NCBI GenBank assembly: GCA_003647035.1
Contig: QMMB01000127.1
Location: 1 to 8,371, forward strand
DNA length: 8,371 bases
Reading direction: 5' to 3'
From: Deltaproteobacteria bacterium
GTDB lineage: Bacteria; Myxococcota_A; Polyangia; Polyangiales; Houyiibacteriaceae
Shown here one piece after another: positions 5,546 to 8,371 of the stretch. The notes beneath the pieces are model-generated. The model was not told where the DNA came from. It did not search any database and worked only from the letters and a program-made list of their open reading frames with translations. The position numbers and the translations under genes are program-made. How positions within the stretch are numbered: the stretch's first letter is position 1; each line of letters begins with the position of its first letter.

Positions 5546-6259
5546 TCATAACTTGATGCCCAGGCCTCGCAAATCACTCTCCGCTTGCGGCGCCCAGCCG
5601 CGATTGGCCTTTGGGCTGGCAGGGCTCGGGTGCAGCACGGTTCCGATCGCCGGGCCCGCGTCGCCAAGGGCAGCACGGGCGCGCTTCGTCGCCCAAGCAC
5701 CCACTCCGACCACGATCTTCGGCTCGAGGACCTCGACCACAGCGCGCAATGCTTTGTCGCACGCGGACAGCAAAGCCTCGCGCTCATCGGCCGACAGCTT
5801 GTCGGGCGTCCGATTGCGCCCAGTCGATTCCATGAAGAGCAGCGGACAGTAGTTGGTCACGAAGAAACGGGAAAAGAAGCGTTCCGGTGTGCCAAAACGA
5901 TCTCGCGCCCACCCCCAAACACGTGAGCCGCTGATCTCGGACCGCCGGCACGCGAAACCGAGCACGGGGCGCTCCGGATGCTCGTGCGACGGGCGGTCGA
6001 CCGGCGCTTCGATACCCATCCAATCGCGAACGAACCCCACATCGCCGAAGGGCACGCCAGTTTGCCCCATCCCAAAGGGCCCGGGGTTCATCCCGACGAA
6101 CACGACCTCTTTGGGGCCTGCCCCGAAACGGCTGAGGTAGAGATCATGCGGGAGCTTTGCGTATCGGAGGGGGTTGTAGACATGCGTGACGGGCCCGCCG
6201 AACTCGAGCCGCGACACCGCACGGCTCAATGCGCGCGAAACTTTGACGAGCTCGGCCAT
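5546..6259 (-). CDS. SMUG1-type single-strand-selective uracil-DNA glycosylase
   Basis: The enzyme removes uracil (and related damaged pyrimidines) from DNA to start base excision repair. The 237-residue sequence carries the hallmark SMUG1 motifs: GMNPGPFGM followed by QTGVPFG (56-72), with catalytic Asn58 equivalent to human SMUG1 Asn85; an NYCPLLF base-recognition segment with Asn136; and the second catalytic motif VLHPSPASPKANRGW, with His210 matching human His239. The MNPGPFGM and HPSP..P.AN.GW combination separates it from Ung (family 1), Mug and family 4 enzymes. No iron-sulphur cysteine set is seen, also against family 4. It starts 6 nt after the cysteine synthase stop, so the two are surely co-transcribed. 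No Shine-Dalgarno is evident, so translation may be coupled. Confidence 0.93.
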   Translation of the reverse strand: MAELVKVSRALSRAVSRLEFGGPVTHVYNPLRYAKLPHDLYLSRFGAGPKEVVFVGMNPGPFGMGQTGVPFGDVGFVRDWMGIEAPVDRPSHEHPERPVLGFACRRSEISGSRVWGWARDRFGTPERFFSRFFVTNYCPLLFMESTGRNRTPDKLSADEREALLSACDKALRAVVEVLEPKIVVGVGAWATKRARAALGDAGPAIGTVLHPSPASPKANRGWAPQAESDLRGLGIKL

Positions 6260-6265
6260 GGGTGG

Positions 6266-7174
6266 TCAGCAGAGATAACGCTCGCCACCATCGCACAGGA
6301 TAGTGACGACTCGCTCTCCGGTCCGCATCCGACGCGACACCTCGAGCGCTGCGTGGACGTTCGCGCCGGAGGAGGGTCCCAACAACAGGCCTTCTTCGCG
6401 GGCGAGACGCTTGGTCATGCGCTCGGCGGCCAGGTCGGTGACGGTGATCACCTCGTCGACCAGCTCGGTGTCGAGCACGGCGGGGATGAAGCCGGCCCCG
6501 AGCCCTTGAATACCGTGCAGCCCCGGCTTCCCGCCCGAGAGTACCGCGCTCGCCCGCGGTTCCACCGCGACGACGCGAATGTTCGGGTTGCGCTCCTTGA
6601 ACACACGTCCAACGCCGGTGAGGGTGCCTCCGGTGCCCACGCCCACGACGAACGCGTCGATCTTGCCGGCAGTCGCCTCCCAGATCTCCTCGGCCGTGGT
6701 TTTCGAGTGGATGTCTGGATTGGCGGGATTCTCGAACTGACCGCACATCAGCGAGCCGGGCGTTGCTTGCATCAAACGCTCCGCCTGCTCGACGGCGCCC
6801 GCCATGCCGTCCTCCGCACCGGTCAACACCACCTCGGCACCGTACGATTTCAACAGGTGACGGCGAGCCGCGCTCATGTCCTCGGGCATCACGATGACGC
6901 ACCGGTACCCCCGAACGGCACAGATCATCGCGAGACTGATGCCGGTGTTGCCACTGGTCGCCTCGACGACGGTCGACCCCGGAACGAGCTCGCCGGACTC
7001 TTCTGCTGCGAGGATCATCGAGAGCGCCGGGCGGTCCTTCACCGAACCCGCCACGTTGTTCGATTCGAGCTTTCCGCAGACCTCGGCGCCCTTGTCACCC
7101 GTGATGCGTGAAAGCCTGACCAAAGGCGTGTGGCCGATCAGGTCCAGCGCGCCGTCGTAGATTCCGTCTGTCAT
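6266..7174 (-). CDS. cysK: Cysteine synthase (O-acetylserine sulfhydrylase)
   Basis: This PLP-dependent enzyme makes L-cysteine from O-acetylserine and sulfide in the cytoplasm. The 302-residue sequence opens with LIGHTPLVRLSRI. PLP Lys46 lies in VAGSVKDRPALSM, the substrate loop is EATSGNTGIS (71-80), and the phosphate-binding loop is GVGTGGTLTGV (178-188). HGIQGLGAGFIP (220-231) and GPSSGAN (266-272, serine on the PLP ring nitrogen) also fit. GVGTGGT and the IQGLGAGFIP block favour CysK over CysM; the related cystathionine beta-synthase cannot be fully excluded. The C-terminus stops at CDGGERYLC, about 10-15 residues shorter than many CysK proteins, without loss of catalytic parts. No serine acetyltransferase gene is in the window. 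The ATG at 7172-7174 starts 26 nt after the PhoH stop. Confidence 0.93.
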   Translation of the reverse strand: MTDGIYDGALDLIGHTPLVRLSRITGDKGAEVCGKLESNNVAGSVKDRPALSMILAAEESGELVPGSTVVEATSGNTGISLAMICAVRGYRCVIVMPEDMSAARRHLLKSYGAEVVLTGAEDGMAGAVEQAERLMQATPGSLMCGQFENPANPDIHSKTTAEEIWEATAGKIDAFVVGVGTGGTLTGVGRVFKERNPNIRVVAVEPRASAVLSGGKPGLHGIQGLGAGFIPAVLDTELVDEVITVTDLAAERMTKRLAREEGLLLGPSSGANVHAALEVSRRMRTGERVVTILCDGGERYLC

Positions 7175-7200
7175 GTGGCGGCTAGCATACCAGGCGGCGC

Positions 7201-8211
7201 TTACTTGTCACCGCCCGAAGAGCCTGATTCGTGAACGTCGTAGGCCTGGACGATCTGTTGCACCAGTGGATGTCGGACCACGTCGGCATGCGAGAAGTAG
7301 ACGAAGTTGATCCCTTTGATCTTCGAAAGCACCTTTTCGGCGTGTCGCAGCCCGCTGCGCGCCCCGCAGGGAAGATCAACCTGGGTCACATCGCCGGTGA
7401 TGACGGTTTTCGAGTCGAACCCAAGACGAGTCAGAAACATCTTCATCTGCTCCGCCGTCGTATTCTGCGCCTCGTCGAGGACGACGAAGGCGTCGTTCAA
7501 TGTTCGGCCACGCATGAACGCCAAGGGTGCGATCTCGATCGTGCCCCGCTCGATCAGCATGGAAACACGGCCGGGGTCCATCATGTCGTGCAAGGCGTCG
7601 TAGAGGGGCCGCAGATACGGGTTGATCTTCTCAGCCAAATCGCCGGGCAGGAACCCAAGTCGCTCGCCGGCTTCGACCGCAGGCCGCGTCAGAACGATGC
7701 GCTTGACCTGGCGCTCCTCGAGGGCGCGGATGGCCATCGCCATGGCGAGGTACGTCTTGCCGGTACCCGCGGGACCGATCCCGAAAACAATGTCGTAGCT
7801 CCGCATCGCCTGGACGTAGGTTTGCTGAGCAACGCCTTTGGGCGATACGATACGACGGCTGGAGGTCGTCAGTACGACGTCGTCTAGCAGCGCGCGCAGC
7901 TTCACCTGCGGATGAGTGCGAAGCGTCCTGGCCGCGCGCGCCATCTCGACCGAACTGAGGTCGCGGAACTGCAACGCATCGATGAGCTCGTGCAGGACTC
8001 GCTCCACCAGGTCGACGTCGCGGTTCGACCCTTGGATGTGGATCGTGGACCCACGTAGACCCATCGACACCCCGAGCTCAGCCTCGAGAATGCGCAAGTT
8101 GGAGCCGCCAGGGCCGGTGAGCTTGAGTAGCAGACCGGGATCGGCGACTTCAATGTCGGCGGCTACACTGGCCTCAACGGGGCCGCGCTGCGCGGTCGGT
8201 TCGATGCCCAA
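7201..8211 (-). CDS. PhoH-family ATPase (PhoH/PhoL type)
   Basis: This 336-residue cytoplasmic P-loop ATPase belongs to the PhoH family, often linked to RNA metabolism though its exact role is unsettled. A KH-like N-terminal region (about 28-62, LLKLTGPGGSNLRILEAELG) precedes the ATPase core: Walker A GPAGTGKT (146-153), TRPAVEAGERLGFLPGD (175-191), Walker B FVVLDEAQN (242-250), TGDVTQVDL (272-280) and the end block RHPLVQQIV. The start is TTG at 8209-8211. An in-frame TAG lies only 6 nt upstream and the first in-frame Met is residue 50, inside the KH-like region, so this rare start is the best choice. In many relatives phoH is followed by an HD-domain gene and ybeY; here cysteine synthase follows instead. 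Confidence 0.94.
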   Translation of the reverse strand: MGIEPTAQRGPVEASVAADIEVADPGLLLKLTGPGGSNLRILEAELGVSMGLRGSTIHIQGSNRDVDLVERVLHELIDALQFRDLSSVEMARAARTLRTHPQVKLRALLDDVVLTTSSRRIVSPKGVAQQTYVQAMRSYDIVFGIGPAGTGKTYLAMAMAIRALEERQVKRIVLTRPAVEAGERLGFLPGDLAEKINPYLRPLYDALHDMMDPGRVSMLIERGTIEIAPLAFMRGRTLNDAFVVLDEAQNTTAEQMKMFLTRLGFDSKTVITGDVTQVDLPCGARSGLRHAEKVLSKIKGINFVYFSHADVVRHPLVQQIVQAYDVHESGSSGGDK

Positions 8212-8234
8212 AGTCTAGCCTGTCCCGCCGTGAC

Positions 8235-8249
8235 GCGCGAGCCTCGCGC
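8235..8249. other. Short GC hairpin just after the GGDEF-like gene
   Basis: GCGCGA (8235-8240) and TCGCGC (8244-8249) form a 6-bp stem with a 3-nt loop directly after the TAG stop of the right-edge gene and before phoH. There is no T-run, so it is not a standard intrinsic terminator. It may slow transcription or protect a processed 3' end; this is a guess. Confidence 0.35.
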
Positions 8250-8250
8250 A

Positions 8251-8371
8251 CTACCGCCAACCCAACGCATCCGACTCGCGTTCCACAGCGCTTTCGAGAC
8301 GCTCGTGAGCAGCGAGAATCAGGGACCGCGTCGTATCCCCGTCGAGCGGGTACGACGCCAACCCCACTGCA
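8251..8371 (-). CDS. C-terminal fragment of a probable GGDEF-like (diguanylate cyclase family) protein
   Basis: The last 39 codons of a gene entering from the right edge are visible, ending at TAG (8251-8253). The residues AVGLASYPLDGDTTRSLILA resemble the final part of a GGDEF domain, where a strand of the type S.GVA.YP.DG is followed by a helix. The final helix (AHERLESAVERESDALGWR) lacks the usual ALYRAK..GRN.. ending, so the domain may be degenerate or non-cyclase. The catalytic GGDEF motif is outside the window, so activity cannot be judged. It reads in the same direction as phoH, 39 nt upstream, and probably shares its transcript. Confidence is good for coding, moderate for family. Confidence 0.5.
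   Translation of the reverse strand, partial: AVGLASYPLDGDTTRSLILAAHERLESAVERESDALGWR

Noticed and set aside
5497..5787. N-terminal extension of the lipoprotein frame
   Set aside because: It overlaps the glycosylase gene, is rich in Arg, Ser and Cys like a shadow frame, and would bury the signal peptide about 100 residues inside the protein.
5978..7111. Long plus-strand open frame (377 codons) opposite cysteine synthase
   Set aside because: It lies antisense to cysK and the glycosylase, both with clear catalytic motifs, and its translation shows no domain. GC-rich DNA commonly gives such antisense frames.
7231..7887. Plus-strand open frame opposite phoH
   Set aside because: Antisense shadow of the PhoH ATPase core; no recognisable protein features.

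Overview
The window reads as a GC-rich chromosome segment, probably from a Myxococcota-type (delta-proteobacterial) bacterium. Four things suggest this: high G/C at third codon positions; a Hanks-type Ser/Thr kinase with an Ala/Asp/Thr/Gly low-complexity linker and a TPR-like tail; an HEIGNPL-type sensor histidine kinase; and a small lipoprotein with a GCG...Y..C...C cysteine pattern that I associate with myxobacterial lipoproteins. The lineage is an inference from gene style, not from a marker gene.

Layout: positions 1-154 hold no gene I can support. A membrane sensor histidine kinase (155-1525, minus) is divergent from a secreted, probably outer-membrane beta-barrel protein (1586-2230, plus), with 60 bp between them. 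Pyruvate kinase (2267-3676, plus) follows, then a Ser/Thr protein kinase (3827-5041, plus). On the minus strand, reading leftward from the right edge, come the 3' end of a probable GGDEF-like protein (8251-8371), a PhoH-family ATPase (7201-8211), cysteine synthase (6266-7174), a SMUG1-type uracil-DNA glycosylase (5546-6259) and a small lipoprotein (5182-5496). Their short gaps (39, 26, 6 and 49 bp) look like one transcription unit.

The most unusual content is non-coding. The Ser/Thr kinase gene is bracketed by two directly oriented 148-bp repeats (3673-3820 and 5038-5185) that align without gaps at 136 of 148 positions. Each has an inverted-repeat architecture: CTAGTGTGCG/CGCACACTAG ends (imperfect on the left of copy 2), an inner T-tract/A-tract stem, and a perfect GAGGCAC-ATGA-GTGCCTC hairpin at the centre. 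The CTAG at the element edges supplies the TAG stop codon of three different genes: pyruvate kinase, the Ser/Thr kinase and, on the opposite strand, the lipoprotein. The only edge that faces a gene start instead of a gene end has lost the motif (CTAC). This suggests a small palindromic, possibly mobile element family that sits exactly at TAG stop codons, with the kinase gene carried or excisable between two copies.

The remaining genes are recognisable housekeeping or signalling functions: glycolysis, cysteine synthesis, uracil repair, a PhoH ATPase and two-component sensing. Nothing in the sequence ties them into one pathway.
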